Assembly: GCA_013365325.1 (NCBI GenBank)
Contig: JABVXV010000012.1
Coordinates: 124,001 to 188,000 of the forward strand
Source of the DNA: Dipetalonema caudispina
Taxonomy: Eukaryota; Nematoda; Chromadorea; Rhabditida; Onchocercidae
DNA length: 64,000 nucleotides
Direction of reading: 5' to 3'
Positions 13,187 to 33,900 of the stretch are shown here, one piece after another. Below the pieces are notes generated by a model that saw only the letters and a list, made by a program, of their open reading frames with translations, was not told the DNA's origin and made no database searches. The translations under genes and the position numbers were made by a program. Every line of letters starts with the position of its first letter. Position 1 is the first letter of the stretch.

Positions 13187-15808
13187 CGGTTATGAGTGGA
13201 ATAAAAATTTATGGAAATATTTTCAAAATCGAAACCTTTCAATATATACCTCTGCAATTGAAAAACATTTCAAGCAACATCCATCACTCACGTTTCCAAC
13301 TTCAGTTTATGAGAAAAATGTACACTCTTCTCTTCCACAAAATTCCGTATTTAAATGAAAAATTTTTTTTAAGGACTTGTAGATGATTCAAAAATTTCAA
13401 ATTTTTAGATGTAATGTCGTGAATCACAAATTTCCGGTTTTTACTATTACTATCATTGCTTCTCGTATATTTGCTTTGAGAAATTTCATGGATTCTCATT
13501 AATCATAAAGAAAAAATATCACTGTACAGTTCAAGATATTACTTCCCTTCAGCTCTTCGTTTAATTTCCTTTTTCGTTACACCAAAAATCTTCACTTCGT
13601 TTACACGATACCATTGTTTGTTGTAACAGATCTTGCATATTTCATCTATGCTCTATGCTGTAAGTTAAAAAAAAATCTCTTCTTATTACCATAACAAGCA
13701 CACTTCAAAGTGAAATGATGCTTAATACTTCAAACTAAATCGTTATTTATAACAACGATATACTATGCAGGGTCCTGGAAAGTTTGTAATCGATATCGAC
13801 ACATAAGCAAATTACATAATGTATATGAAAGTGATTTCAAATTAGCATAGTTTATAATTTTGCAATGAATTGCAAAATCGAATTTATATATGGCTTCAGC
13901 TTTTACTTGAGATTGGTAAATTTTTGTGGGAATTTTTAGAACAGAATTTCAAAATTTTTTGGATGGTGAGCAATGTTCGGAATAAAACTGAAATTGTACA
14001 GATTTACACTAAATTATAAATTTAGTTCTTTTAGTTACTGACTTTAACCGGTTTGATAACATTTAAAAAATTGGTTTCAGATGTTTTAAGTACATTAAAT
14101 AGATTCAGATGTCAAAAGTTAGAATTAAAACTGAACAATTATCATTGTCTGTACGCCAGCAATATACGACAGTATTCGACTGAATTTTAGATGGGGAATA
14201 TCTGAATTGATAAGTGTCTGAGAACAGCTTAGCTAGAAATATAACAAATACGATTTGATTCCGTTACTTGAGAGGAAATTACAACCCTTGCACTTGTAAT
14301 CTACTATATTTCAACCTTGTTAGTTTCTATCACATCGCTTGTTTCCTCAAATATTTGCAAAAAACGCATTTTAAAAACTTCTGAAATACTAATGCAAATT
14401 TATGTTGATATCCAAAAATAAAATTGGTGCTGACAAAACCGAATATGGATGATTCCGGAACTACGACAACTCATTTCCAAAATATTAGGTATGACTTTGT
14501 ACCAAATCAATGACAATGGATTATTAGTTGTTAGATCGTCGTATGGGAAGCCCTTCTGAGTCAATCACTCAAAACTAATAAAATGAGTCAAGTTTCACTG
14601 CTAATGTGAAAATAACGGAGCATTGTCACATTCGTAGAACGTTTACATTTCTTTAAATTATGACATCAAGTTCATCGCTAAGTCAAGGGTTAAATGTCAA
14701 GACAATAGAGAGAACAAAGGTCATTTTCCATTCCATATACTCGTATGTGTTCTGAGTTTATGAACTTTATCCAAGACTGAAATACTGGTAAAAGGTCAAG
14801 TGGCAAAAGGGCTAGTGGTGTTCTGTTATACGCGTGATAAAAAAAGTTTAATATTAAGTGTAGAGTATGCGCATGTAAATAAGTTAATGATAATTCTATG
14901 ATAATGATTTAATAACAATAATAATAATAATTGTAATAATTTATGGAAATAATCAGAATATGATAGCATTCTTGAAGATCTAAGAGAATTTCCACAAGTT
15001 CTCTAAGGAAATTCTTTATACGTTTGCAAGTATGCCACATATAAATAACGTATAATTTCTAGCGTATTCATGATTATTTCATGTGATACAGTATTGAATG
15101 ATACATATAGGCTGTTTTACAAAACATTCCCTTCATTATTTTTAATCGATCAGCCAAAAGTATTCACTTGCAAACTTCAAGTGAGTTTAAAAGAATCTAA
15201 ACACTCCTTCTCCTACTTCGAAACGAGATTAGAGTCATAGTATGCCAATTTTTGGTAGTACGCGGCTCAACTGTTCATTTCAACACATTTTCAGAAATGT
15301 TGTGATGATATTTCTTGGGTTGAGAGTAAGTTAGGTAGGAAGTACTTCCTTAAATTTGGGATCCAACTTTCTAATTTATGTACTCATAAGAGATTTGTGT
15401 GACAGAGAGATTTTTTTCTTTTGTAATATAATTGCATTAAAAACTGTTTTAAGCAATGACAAGACTCGAAGAAGTTTGTTATGTCACTCAAAAGAAAAGA
15501 TTCAATAATGAATCAATTAACCGTAATGATTGACCTAAGACGATGGAAAAACTTGACTTTTCCTATATTTAGTTGGTTTTACAGGTTTTCTGAAAAGCTA
15601 TTACAGTGATTATGTAAACAAGATGAAAACTTTATTTAGTAGCTTACTTCTTCGTATGCTTGAGAGGTACAGTAAGTTTAGTTTGGAATATCTGTGGATA
15701 TATATTGATTATACACTTGCAAATAGTATGCGAGTTTTCGAAATAAATATGAAGAAGCTATCACTGTTCATAGGATCTTAACTTGCAAATAATCACGAAA
15801 GTTTGGAA
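13187..15808. other. AT-rich intergenic region, no gene seen
   Basis: All six frames are interrupted. Short ORFs at 13192-13499 on both strands mirror one another and have no family features. An AAT-rich stretch lies near 14910-14935. No RNA gene was recognised. The distal part presumably holds the TERT promoter. Confidence 0.5.
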
Positions 15809-18800
15809 ATGGCTGAACAAAGGAAATTTCTCATTGCATCTCGTATGTGCTTTCGTTCCACTGATCACAGTTGGTTAAATCACCGTCGTGGACGAATGGT
15901 AAGCTGTCATTTGCATCGTGTTTTCATGTCTTTTTGTTCCTACAAACAATTTATAGTAAATAGTTTTTTTTTTTTTTTTTTTTTTTTTCAGAAGTGTGAA
16001 AGTGTGTAAAAAAAGTGAAGTTAGATTTAAGTTCCCTTTATATTTTCTTTCAGTGCTAAAAGATAACTTAGCATGAAACTTTATGTCGTATTTTACGTAT
16101 TGCATTGCAGTGTACAGAACATACAACAATAATTATAAGTGTTTTTATTTTGTACCCACAGAAGGAGCTATAGAACACGGGTGCTATGTTAAACATCAGA
16201 GCCTGTGCGAGTTATTAAATATTGAATCTCCTTGTGCTATAATCAGGTCATTCATATATCCGATTCACTCAGATAGTTTTCTTAAAAAACTTAAAAATTT
16301 TCCAGACTCATTACATTGATAGTATTTCGCTCTGCACTGAAATGGTAGGTGCGGAAAATTTCAACAAACTCGATCATCTTCAACAACTGCTTCTGGAAGA
16401 AATGTGTAGTCACATTCGCAGAAGGTATTTCAAAACTCTGCTGTTTCTATTTTCCTTCATCCTTTCGTTCTTCTTTCTAGTAATTCATTGGTTTTGTCTG
16501 GAATTTCTTCGAATTTCTGTTGGACCAGAGAAATAACTTCTGAGTTGTTGAACAATATACTGAGATTCGATGCGCTGATATCTGCTAAAGGCTTACAGCT
16601 CTCTCCATACAATACTCTCTGAAACACACAGTGCCACGTTTGGATGATATCGATGTTGAATCTTTATTAAGGTTTTTTTTTTCGTATTTTCTTTATGAAT
16701 GATTTCTTGATACTCTCTTTAATGTTTAAAGACTAACATTCTTTTTTAATGCAGCCCTTTTCTTCTGCGAAAAGTATATATCAGTTACGACACTTCGTCA
16801 CTTTTCAGACTGCTCTTCAATATTTTCAATATTGCTCAAGCCTCAGTGAATTTTAATGTTGCTGAGGAATGTTTATGCGACCGTATTCGGTGTCCTTCTG
16901 CCCCAATTTATCCGTCTTTAGTTACCTTGTTTTATGAAAAGAATCGTAGTAGAATCCGTTGGTGATTTCGATAAAACACTATCCTCTAAATGTGCATTTA
17001 TTCTGTTTATAAACTTTATTTGATAAAATGTAGTTTAATTTTCAAAATAATACACAAGCGTTTGTTTTTGTGCGATACGTTTGTTTTTGTGCGATATTCT
17101 TTATTAGTGATTTCAGGAACTCAGTGACTTACGCACAATATCGCGCATTCATGCGCGCAATCTTCGGTTATCTGTTACCACTTGGATTAATCGGAAAATG
17201 CAATATGAAACCTGCTGTCGATCGTATTTCATGTATTCTCTTTAAGCTTGGGTGTGTTCTTTCTCAGTATTGAGAAAATAGGATCCGATCCTTTCCTTTG
17301 GATGAAGCTTTTACCTTCATAACTTTACAATTTTCATGTCACAGTTTATTTTGTGCGTGATGATTAGTGGGAAATAGTTGTCTTTAGCAATGTTTTATTA
17401 CTGGAACTATTAATCAACTTTTGTTTTGTAGGTTCGATGAAAGTATAAGGTTAAGCGATCTTTTCTCTATTCCATTCAAAACCTCAGCTGTAAAATGGTT
17501 AAGACACTTGCCGTCTTACCAATTATGCTGCATACATCGGAAAATCATGCTTTGGTTGCTAGAATTTTCTGTTCATGTCACTAGGTGAGCCTTTATTGCT
17601 TGTTCATTAAAAAAGTGCTATGTAATACCAAAAAATGTAAGGGAAGTGGAAATTCGAAGTACGTATTTGTTATGATAATACTGTAACAGAGAAATGAGTT
17701 CGAAAACGGGACAAAAAAGAGACAGAAACAACGCTAATGATTGTAATTCATGCTGCTACATTTTAGGTTGATATCTATGCTTTCAGCCCAAGATTGACCT
17801 TGTGATTACTTTTCCTTAGTTTTCACTTTAGTATCATCTACCGTTAGCACCCAATGATTTTGATTAAAATGCTTAGGGCTGCGTTTTATGTAACACCAGA
17901 GAATAGAACGAGGCTATTACGTTTCTATCGAAAAGATATATGGAAACGCATCGAAAGTCACAGTTTTCATTTGTTATCTGAGAAAAGGGATTTAAAGAAA
18001 GTGAAAGGTTATTTTATTTGTGACTTTGTTGTATTTTTTCACATGCGATATTTTGGTGTTCTTTGCTGCTAGATATATGAACTTTAACTACCTTAAATTT
18101 GCATGTAATATCTCCATGCGTTTTAAGGAGTGATGGAAAGTACAGTCGGAGCACAGGTTCGGTTTCTTCCGAAAAATTCAGGTACACGGTCATTGATTGT
18201 GTCCACAGGAAAGAGCTTACTAAGGCGGTATTCGGCAGTTGCATTGAAAATAGTCTCTGTAGTTATTGATCTAGTATGTACAAAGCAGCGCAGACATTCC
18301 AAGGGACTTCCGCTTACTGGAGCCGCTATTTGGAATGGTAAGTATATAGATTTCCTCTTACTACTGAGTATATACAGTGCTAGTTCGTATACTTTATCGC
18401 AATATATTCGACTTACTTTTACTAACGTCTTCATAATTATGATAACTCAACATAAAGTCATACTGCCGTAGCCTGGTGTCTAAACTTTGTATCTACTAAG
18501 TTTTAGCATTTCTACAGCTCTTTTCTGATGAGTGAGCATTTCGTTATTCAGTTCTGAAAAAAGCGTTTCTATCATTTTAGATAGCTTAATCTAGTTCTCA
18601 CTTGAAAGTTTAATTTTTCATGTTTACATTTTCATTTTATGCATTGGTGGATTTCCCAAACGTTTTCGACGATTCATGCAGATGAATGGATCGAAAAGAA
18701 TTTACGCAGTGAAAACAGATGTTCGAGACTGTTTCGACTGCATCAATCAAAATCTCTTGCTTTCTATACTAAGGAAACTTATCTTGTTAACGAAGTATGC

Positions 18801-20700
18801 GTTTTAAATTTCATTTGGTTTGATATTTTGCAAGATCATAGATATACTTGTTCGTGATGTTGATATTGGCAGTGTGATATGTTTTCACTTATGGTTCTGT
18901 AGGATTCCTGCTCTTTCCAATTCTTAGTCAATTTCATATTTTTATCTGTTTTCCGTTGTGTAATCCGGATTTTCTGATTTGTTTTGAATCTAAATGTTGT
19001 AATTTGTTCATGAGATCCCTGAGTACATGGAAATGAAGAGATTAGATTGCAGACATTTTCGATTAAATGCAAATGTGATTGGGACGAGTTCTTTGATTTT
19101 CGCTCGACGATGTGGTTTCGGATGCGGAATTGATGGCCATAATTGCAACCTTTTGGAAGTAATGCGTCTCATTTTATCCAATTATTTTCTTTAGGTTGCA
19201 TCATTATCCCATTTTATGTTCGCATTCATATTGTTTATTGCAGCTCTGTGTAACGGGTGAAATGGTCATGAGATTTCTTGAAACTTACGTCATCAATAAA
19301 GAAGTAAACTTTTCTCTTTAAATTAGCGAATACATTAGGGCTTCACAGAACATGTACAGCTCCATAGAACTGTCCATAAAAAAAAATATACTTTCTGGAA
19401 AAGTGAAACATTTACTCCCGATATTGCTTACATTTGGTTTTTCAGTTTAAATATCGCAACGGTGTGTATCGTGCCTTTCGTGGCATACCACAAGGTAACC
19501 ATGCTTCAACACGTTTATGTGATCTTTACCTGGGCGCGGCAGATTGCGAAAGATATTTTGAACTAATGAAACGACGCGATACATTACTCATCCGTTATGT
19601 GGATGATTATTTATTACTTACAACTGATATGAATGTTGCTCGGAAGGTATTTAATGACTTTTATATGTTGATTTACAATTAGTTGAAAGCGAAAAAAAGT
19701 AGTTAATGATAAGAAATGAAGGAAGAAGAAAAGAAATGGTCTCAAGGGATCACCATTCGTTGTTGTACAATTTGTCTTTTGGTATATTAATCAAGTATTT
19801 TTAATAGGAAGCAAGAATCGCCCTTCATTTTGTTTAGTTTCTGGAAGTGATGCATCTTGGATCAAATGACAGTTATAATATTATCGCTGATTCTACAAAG
19901 ACAGTAATTAATTTTTACTGCGAATGCAACGACTTGCTTATTTCTGGCAAAATGGTCGGCTCTTGTAGCGCAGTACCGTGGTGCGGCTATGTAATTTATC
20001 CGGGTTTGAAAAGAGTTGGTAAATTTGATTTTGCGTGATTTATTATTTCTTTGAATGGTGCATTTTGTTTTGAATTGTGCTTCGAAAAATTGTAGAATTG
20101 TCAAAAATTTTAAATAGTACCAATTAAATTTGATGATTGACACTCTTTTATGGTGCTGTTTTACAGTACTGTATCGATTGGGCGAAAATTCATTCAGAAA
20201 AAGCGATTGCATGTCGAATTGTACACAAAATGGGCTCACGCGAGAAAAGGATTGCTGTCTTGAGATTTTTAAAGGCATCGCTTCTTGAAAAGTCTGTTCG
20301 TTCTCCCAAGTAATGATAGAGGATGTGTTTTAACAAAGAAAAACACTCGTAAACAAGGAAATCCTTCGTTCTTCAGATACAGAATGGTTCATCGTTTCTC
20401 TTCTGACAAATGGAAGATCAGTGCTTTGAAGAAGTTTGCTGCCATTGGCATAAAATTGTATGCTCGTCCGTATGCCAGAAAAGTCCGACTTTCCATGAAG
20501 GTCAGGAAAACAAAGTATAAGTAGAAATTTTCGTTAGTATTAGTCCATTCTGTCATTCATACTTCACAGATACCGTCTATTGGAGTTTTAACTGTTTCTA
20601 GGGACGTTGGAATCGTGTATTTTGGCAAAAATTACGTGCTTGGCTCCGACAAGGATTTGCGTATTCATACAACACAAAATTGGCTCATTTGTTTGGATGA
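15809..20700 (+). CDS. tert: Telomerase reverse transcriptase
   Basis: This is the catalytic protein of telomerase, which extends chromosome ends from an RNA template. At least 15 small exons are visible. The T motif lies in 17848-18007 (LRAAFYVTPENRT, then FYRKDIWKRI). Motifs 1/2 lie in 18128-18337 (VRFLPKNSGTRSLIV). Motif A lies in 18682-18794 (YAVKTDVRDCFDCINQNLL, catalytic Asp). Motif B' lies in 19446-19646 (FRGIPQGNHAS), and motif C is in the same exon (LIRYVDDYLLLTT, Asp pair). Motif D (KTVINF) and motif E (VPWCGYVIYPG) lie in 19838-20014. The thumb extension lies in 20167-20309, 20377-20500 and 20602-20700. From motif A onward all junctions agree in phase (18794/19053, 19158/19244, 19303/19446), with one weak donor after 20014. 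Upstream RNA-binding-domain exons (16755-16962, 17117-17251, 17432-17584) also chain in phase. The first exons (15809-15898, 16162 onward, 16308-16424) and the link from motif 2 to A are unresolved. No TEN domain was recognised. Confidence 0.9.
15964..15988 (+). repeat. Poly-T tract before a CAG acceptor-like site
   Basis: 25 T followed directly by CAG in the 5' part of the TERT gene. It looks like an extreme polypyrimidine tract, but the sequence after it stays open for only five codons. Confidence 0.85.
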
Positions 20701-21283
20701 AACAGTTTACGAATATGAAGCAGTGCTTTTTCACCAAATTCATGGCTTTCCATTGTTTATGGAACAATATTTTTCAAAATTTCTCGTATGAAACAGAACT
20801 TTGTGAGACTGTAAAATTATTGAATTTGCAACCGCTGTTGACGATTCTGTTACCAACTGTTAAATTAAATCACTTTAAAAAAGTACATGCCTTTCTCATT
20901 GAGGCTTCGAGCCTTCAACATCTCTTTCCGAGTCATCATGCATGCTTTCTAGGTGTAAAACAGTTTCACTATGACTGAAAGGTTTTAGTACAAAATACGG
21001 TAGTATGTGTTCCTTCAATGATTTCAAGGAGGACTTATGGATTAATTTAACTGTTATGTTTTCGTATTTTATATTCATGATTGAACATTTCATAGTATCT
21101 TAAGATTGCAGTATGGATTCTTATCGAACTTTAGTTCTGCGCCAAATACGTAAATATTTTCAAGGTTATGAGGTTTCTAACTATTTCATTACAATATATA
21201 TGCACGTTATTAATTGCGTAAAATATGTTGCTTACATCAGTACACATCTAAATTGAAGGAACAAATTATATTTCTGAATTGGG
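20701..21283. other. TERT-TAF13 intergenic spacer
   Basis: 583 bases separate the TERT stop from the TAF13 ATG on the same strand. One long frame (20607-20978) overlaps the last TERT exon out of frame and has no family features. It probably holds the TERT 3' UTR and the TAF13 leader. Confidence 0.45.
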
Positions 21284-21901
21284 ATGCTTGATGAAGAAAG
21301 CAGTTTATTCGGGTCCGATGACGAAGACGATGACGAAAAGCGGAAGGATAATCCGGAGGACAAGAAATACCTCTTCCGGAAGGAGTTTCGCACTATGATT
21401 TATGGTTTTGGCGATGACAAGGTATGTCTTTTGCCTGATTGCATACGCAGGTTCCTAGTGATGCTATGCATAAGGATATCCAGCGATATGTTGCCAATTT
21501 TTACGTTGTCAACGAAACCAAGTGGATCATTATGCCGGGCCTCAGATCACATGCAGGACAGCCGGGTGTCTAAGGTACAGCAAATTAAGCAGTGAAAGTG
21601 CCGTAAAGGGGTTCGGTTATTGTTACCATGCTATTGATTGAATGGTAGATCTTTCAGTAGCTTGTTCCAGGTACCCTACGATAAAACCTTGGAACTTTTG
21701 GAAACGATTGTAACGAGCTACATACAGCACATGTGTCAACGTGCTTTACAAATGGGTAAACCGGGTAAATTAGCTCTTGAGGATATACATTACTTGATTC
21801 GGCGAGATGCTAAAAAATTTGGTCGTGTCAAGGATTTACTGTCGATGAGTGAGGAACTGAAGAAAGCTAGAAAGCAGTTTGATGAAGCGAAGGCAATATA
21901 A
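21284..21901 (+). CDS. taf13: TFIID subunit TAF13 (histone-fold)
   Basis: Two exons (21284-21421, 21671-21901) join in phase 0 at a GTATGT donor and a TTCCAG acceptor to give 122 residues, almost the human length (124). TAF13 pairs with TAF11 through a histone fold in general transcription factor TFIID and acts in the nucleus. Visible are an acidic N-terminus (SDDEDDDEKRKDN), the fold start (LFRKEFRTMIYGFGDD), the long central helix (LELLETIVTSYIQHMC), the loop and helix with KLALEDIHYLIRRDAKKF, and the basic C-terminal helix (ELKKARKQFDEAK). All regions are intact. The start is the first ATG before the acidic segment. A possible poly(A) signal AATAAA is at 21998-22003. It lies 583 bp downstream of TERT in the same direction, so co-transcription is possible but unproven. 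Confidence 0.95.
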
Positions 21902-22512
21902 ATTTTATTACGGGAACATTCTTGAATGCTATTGTAACCAAAAGCAGGTAACAGTTTAAATAGATACAAACCTAGAAATTGTGAGGCACAGTGCTGGAAT
22001 AAAAAATGAGAGGACACTGCTTCTCGGATCTGCGGTTAGAAGTAAACTATGACAGAACTTCTTTATGGAAAGAAAACATTGTAATGGGAAGTACATTTGT
22101 GGTGGCACCAGACACTATATTAACAGTTTATGGATGAAAATAAGTGTCAACATTACAAACCATAGAACTGATTGTATTACTACTACTTTTATCGTTTTAA
22201 GTTTCATGCGTTTGCCCTTCTGAGCAGATTTCATAATGATAAATGATGGTCTGACCAGAAAAAACAAGCGTCACCACATCGTACATTACTTATTATTACC
22301 GCATCCGTTTAGCCCTGGAACTGTTGAGCAAGAGGTATATTTCCTACAATAAGTCGTCACTGGCAACATCAAAATGTGAAGATATTTAAATGAGTGAGGC
22401 GTTGCCATTGTATTCATATAGCTGAAAGAATTTTATAGCAAATAAAAAATAATAGAAGCGCTCTTTAAATATCACCAATTCCAGTTTCGTAAGGACGTAA
22501 CGTATGGCCACT
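21902..22512. other. Convergent spacer between TAF13 and vinculin
   Basis: No coding signal is seen. The region holds the 3' UTRs of two genes facing each other, with AATAAA near 21998 for TAF13 on the plus strand. Confidence 0.5.
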
Positions 22513-30247
<7,735 letters not shown>

Positions 30248-30412
30248 GATCTCAGCAGCGATGAAGCGTGTCGTATAAAGTTGAAGTGGAAAAGCGAGGA
30301 TTTACAACACCAGCTCTACTGGCCTGTCAGCTTTCAAGAGTAGAAACAGTAGCTCAGGTGGGACTGATCGTATACTGATGATCAACTGATCAAGGGTCAA
30401 GGTCCCATGGCT

Positions 30413-30438
30413 CTCCCTCTCTCTCTCTCTCTCTCTCT
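30413..30438. repeat. CT dinucleotide run
   Basis: A CT tract about 165-190 bases upstream of the vinculin ATG (a GA tract on the gene's sense strand). It could be a GAGA-like promoter element or simply a microsatellite. Confidence 0.8.
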
Positions 30439-30500
30439 TCCTCTTTCTCGCAGCAAACTACTCGGGATCCCTCCACCGATGATCACCACCGGAGGTTAGA

Positions 30501-30551
30501 TGAATGAATGAATGGATGGATGGATAGATGGATAGATGGATGGATGGATAG
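30501..30551. repeat. ATGA/GGAT/GATA tetranucleotide array
   Basis: Degenerate tetranucleotide repeats (ATGA then ATGG then ATAG units) about 250-300 bases upstream of the vinculin start. Confidence 0.9.
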
Positions 30552-30831
30552 TCGGTTGGTGGGAATCACTTGGCAGTCGTCGACAACTCTCTCATCGCAC
30601 TAAACCTTATTGCCCGTACTCTTTTCATCTCTCTCTCTCTTTCTTTCCCATTTTTACCGTTTGTTCTAACATATCATGGAGCAGATGCGGTAGTCGACTC
30701 TCGCAACTTCCAGATACCCCTCCTCCTTCCTCCACCCACCTTTTCTTCCTGCTTTCCACCACTACTTCATCAGAACTCGATGTCTTCCTCGACCCGACCG
30801 ATCTTCATCACTTGTGGTTGTTGATTCTGAA

Positions 30832-30945
30832 CAGCAACAGCAGCAGCAGAGCAGCAGTAGTGGTGGTAATAGTAGTAGTAGTAGTAGTAATAATAGTAAT
30901 AGCAGTAGTAGTAGTAGTAGTGATAGTGGTAGTAGTAGAAGTCAC
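30832..30945. repeat. CAG / AGT trinucleotide array
   Basis: About 110 bases of CAG-type triplets passing into AGT/AAT triplets. The plus-strand frame gives poly-Gln then poly-Ser; the minus-strand frame gives poly-Tyr. There is no exon evidence around it, so it is treated as a simple repeat in the vinculin upstream region. Confidence 0.85.
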
Positions 30946-33900
30946 ACATCACAGGAAAAGATAATTGTTGCAGAACGAATGAATAAATCTTTATCATTCT
31001 CTTCTGGACACTTCATCCATTCTCACTGCCCATTGGACAATAAGCCTGAGCTGCTTGAAATGTACTTTTTACCTTATCAGTGATATCACTGCATGGAACA
31101 GTTGCGGAAAAGCACAATTTCGCAGCTGTGAGACAACAGAGCAATACATCTTACTTATTAAGCTTCTAGTAGTTCCACTCCTTATTCCCATATCATGTCA
31201 GTGGAGACTGTTAGCGGGTTACCTCTAGAAGGTCATTTTCATTTGATAAGAAATAAACTGGTATTCAGGTTGTAAGCATTGTTGATGGAATTCCAATTAG
31301 GTTCCGCCTTTAGCAACTGATTCTATGAAGAGAGTGGAACAGTTGGTTTCATTTTGTGCTATGTTAGAAAGAATTGTAATTCATTCGAAAATATGCACAA
31401 TGCTCGACATTTATGTTTTGAGTTATTGATTTGCTTGTTATTTGAAATATTCTCGGTTTCCAACTTCATATTCTCCGTTGTCACTAGTCTCTTTTTAACG
31501 TTGATTCTACTCACCGTTGTTCCACTGTACAGTTGGGGCTACTTTGATTCCGGATTTGTTAAATTCTGCTCAATGCAACTTAGTCTTTCACAATCACTAT
31601 TCTATTAACGAGTTAATTTTTTTTTTTCGGCAAAATTTCGAACAAGGTGACGTGCTGACGAACATTCCATTCTCCATTCCATTATCTTGAACACTTTTTC
31701 GGTTTAAATTCCTCGAAAATTTTTAGGCCCAAGTAGCTCATCCCTTCACTACAGTTTATACGAAAATTTTCAGTTTACTTAACACGGTAAGTCAACATGA
31801 ATCCAAAAATTTGCTTTTTCCTATTGTCGTTTTATGAACTTTTTCACGTAACTGTGTGTATCGTAACCATTTATGAAAGCTGAATTTAGCACATTCTTAA
31901 TTTTTTTTTTTTTACACATCTCTTGGTCGTAACTTTCGCGGTGTTACAGTGCATATCGCGGATAGCTTACAACTTTGTACATTAAGGGTAAGGTGAACAG
32001 TAGTTCGAAACTGTTTCACCTGTTAAACATGTATATGTCAGCTTCTGAGAGGATTATTTAGAAATTGCATACTGCCGAAAATCGATCGACCATCAAACTG
32101 TGCAGAACTACTCTTTTAAAATTTATAACTAAGTCTAATCCTGAAATGTATAGAAGTATCCGGAACAACAATGAGAAATGATTTTTTTGCTTCAACAGTT
32201 ACGATCAATAATAATAAGATGAAAATGAATCAGCAACAGCAGTACCAAAGACCTGAAACACGGACTACTTGCACTGTTCACTGTAGGCCAAATAGTTGTT
32301 GCTAAAGCTGTACATTATAAGCCTTATGTTAGAAAGTATTGTGTTAATTTACAAACTCATCTGCATTAATCAGTATTGTGCCATAACAAGAAACTAAAGA
32401 GTTTAGTTTTCCACACAGTAACTAACAAACATAAGTATCAGAAACTGTTGTATTCCGTGCCTTTACCAAATTTTTCCCACAAGTTAAGTGAAGAACGTTT
32501 CTGTTTTTTCTTTTTTTTTTTTAAACTCAGATGAGCCGCAACAACAATCGAGAACCGACAATCATGATTTGTTTTTGAAAAATTTTCTAAGATGAAACGA
32601 TCGCATGAATCTGGTAGCTAATACGGTAATGTACAAACTCATCTGCACAATTACATTTATTCTTCCTCCATCTTTAATCAAATCCTGTTTTGGGTTTCAA
32701 AAAAAAAGCAAATTCTATGACGCAGTATAAAGGTATGTAAAGACGCATCCTTCGTAATATTTACATGAAATACTAAAGTTCATTTCTGTTAATAGAATGA
32801 TAACTTCAGCTTTGAACATTACCTGATCCCGTACATGATTCTTAAAATACAGAAAGTCAGGAAAAAATACGCGATCTCAGCGAATGATGTTTGCTTTTTT
32901 AATTACCATATCAGTTGGTAGGGACACAAAAACATTACTACAACATGCTGGAATGTGACGTATCATCGTCATCCCTTCCACCAAATGTCGCAATTGATAC
33001 CGCTGATGGTGAAAATCCTAAATCTCGGTGGTTCATCATTTGAAAAGTTCAGTAAAATTAAACGGATTCCGTTTAATGTGTAGTATTAGAAGTAAGCACA
33101 TTGTTTTGCAATATGCATAATATAGATGGATTCCTTTAAAAATATTCTTTATTTAGTGAAATATGGGTCAGTTTTGTTTAAGCCATAATTTTCTGCAAAT
33201 GTTGGAAAATGAATGCAATGGAGTGCGAAAATCTTGTATTATATTCCATTCACTGCAACATACAAATCTGATAGAATTTTGACTCCTATAACTTTTATAA
33301 CCTGAAATCAGGAAGAAGGGTAACTCTAGAAATTGCGGTGAACCGGACAGAAATGTCCTCATAAAAATTAACAATTCTATCAAAGTAAAATCAAAATCAC
33401 CATTGCGCTGAAGTATGAACTACTTAAACTCTGAAACTTCTACTGTTTTCATATCGCGACCACGTTTTAAAGGCTTGTTCGTTTGAGAAGTTGTTGATGG
33501 TTTTGTTTTTGTGTTCGGTTTGAGGTTACGTGATATTGTTGGTGGTATAATGGTCCAATTTACACGTAATTAAAATATCAATCTTTTCATCATCATTTAC
33601 AATACATTGATGATTTATATTTTAGTGTTTCATCAACGAATAATTTAACTGATATGTTGGTAATAGGCAATAATTAAATTTTATTTCTCGCCCTCTTTTG
33701 GTTCACAGAAAGACTTTTATCATTATTATATCGTTCTTTACATTTTAGTATTTACCATTACTCCGAGGAATAGTACCTTACAAAATACAAATTCGAATTA
33801 AACGGGCAACATTGTTAAGGGAAGTGTAGCTCATTTAAGTTTGTTGGCTGAGCATATACAGGACAGATCTACCGGATGATACGTGATTTATCACTATAGG

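Noticed and set aside
15875..16129. Minus-strand ORF with poly-Lys
   Set aside because: It is antisense to the 25-T tract in the TERT 5' region.
18639..18857. 72-codon ORF over TERT motif A
   Set aside because: It is the wrong frame; the frame one base away contains the catalytic motif A.
20607..20978. 123-codon plus-strand ORF after TERT
   Set aside because: It overlaps the last TERT exon in another frame; the TERT frame (RWNRVFWQKLRAWLRQGF) is the one that joins in phase.
30536..31083. Gln/Ser-rich ORFs upstream of vinculin
   Set aside because: They are produced by a CAG/AGT trinucleotide array, are open on both strands, and have no exon borders or family features.
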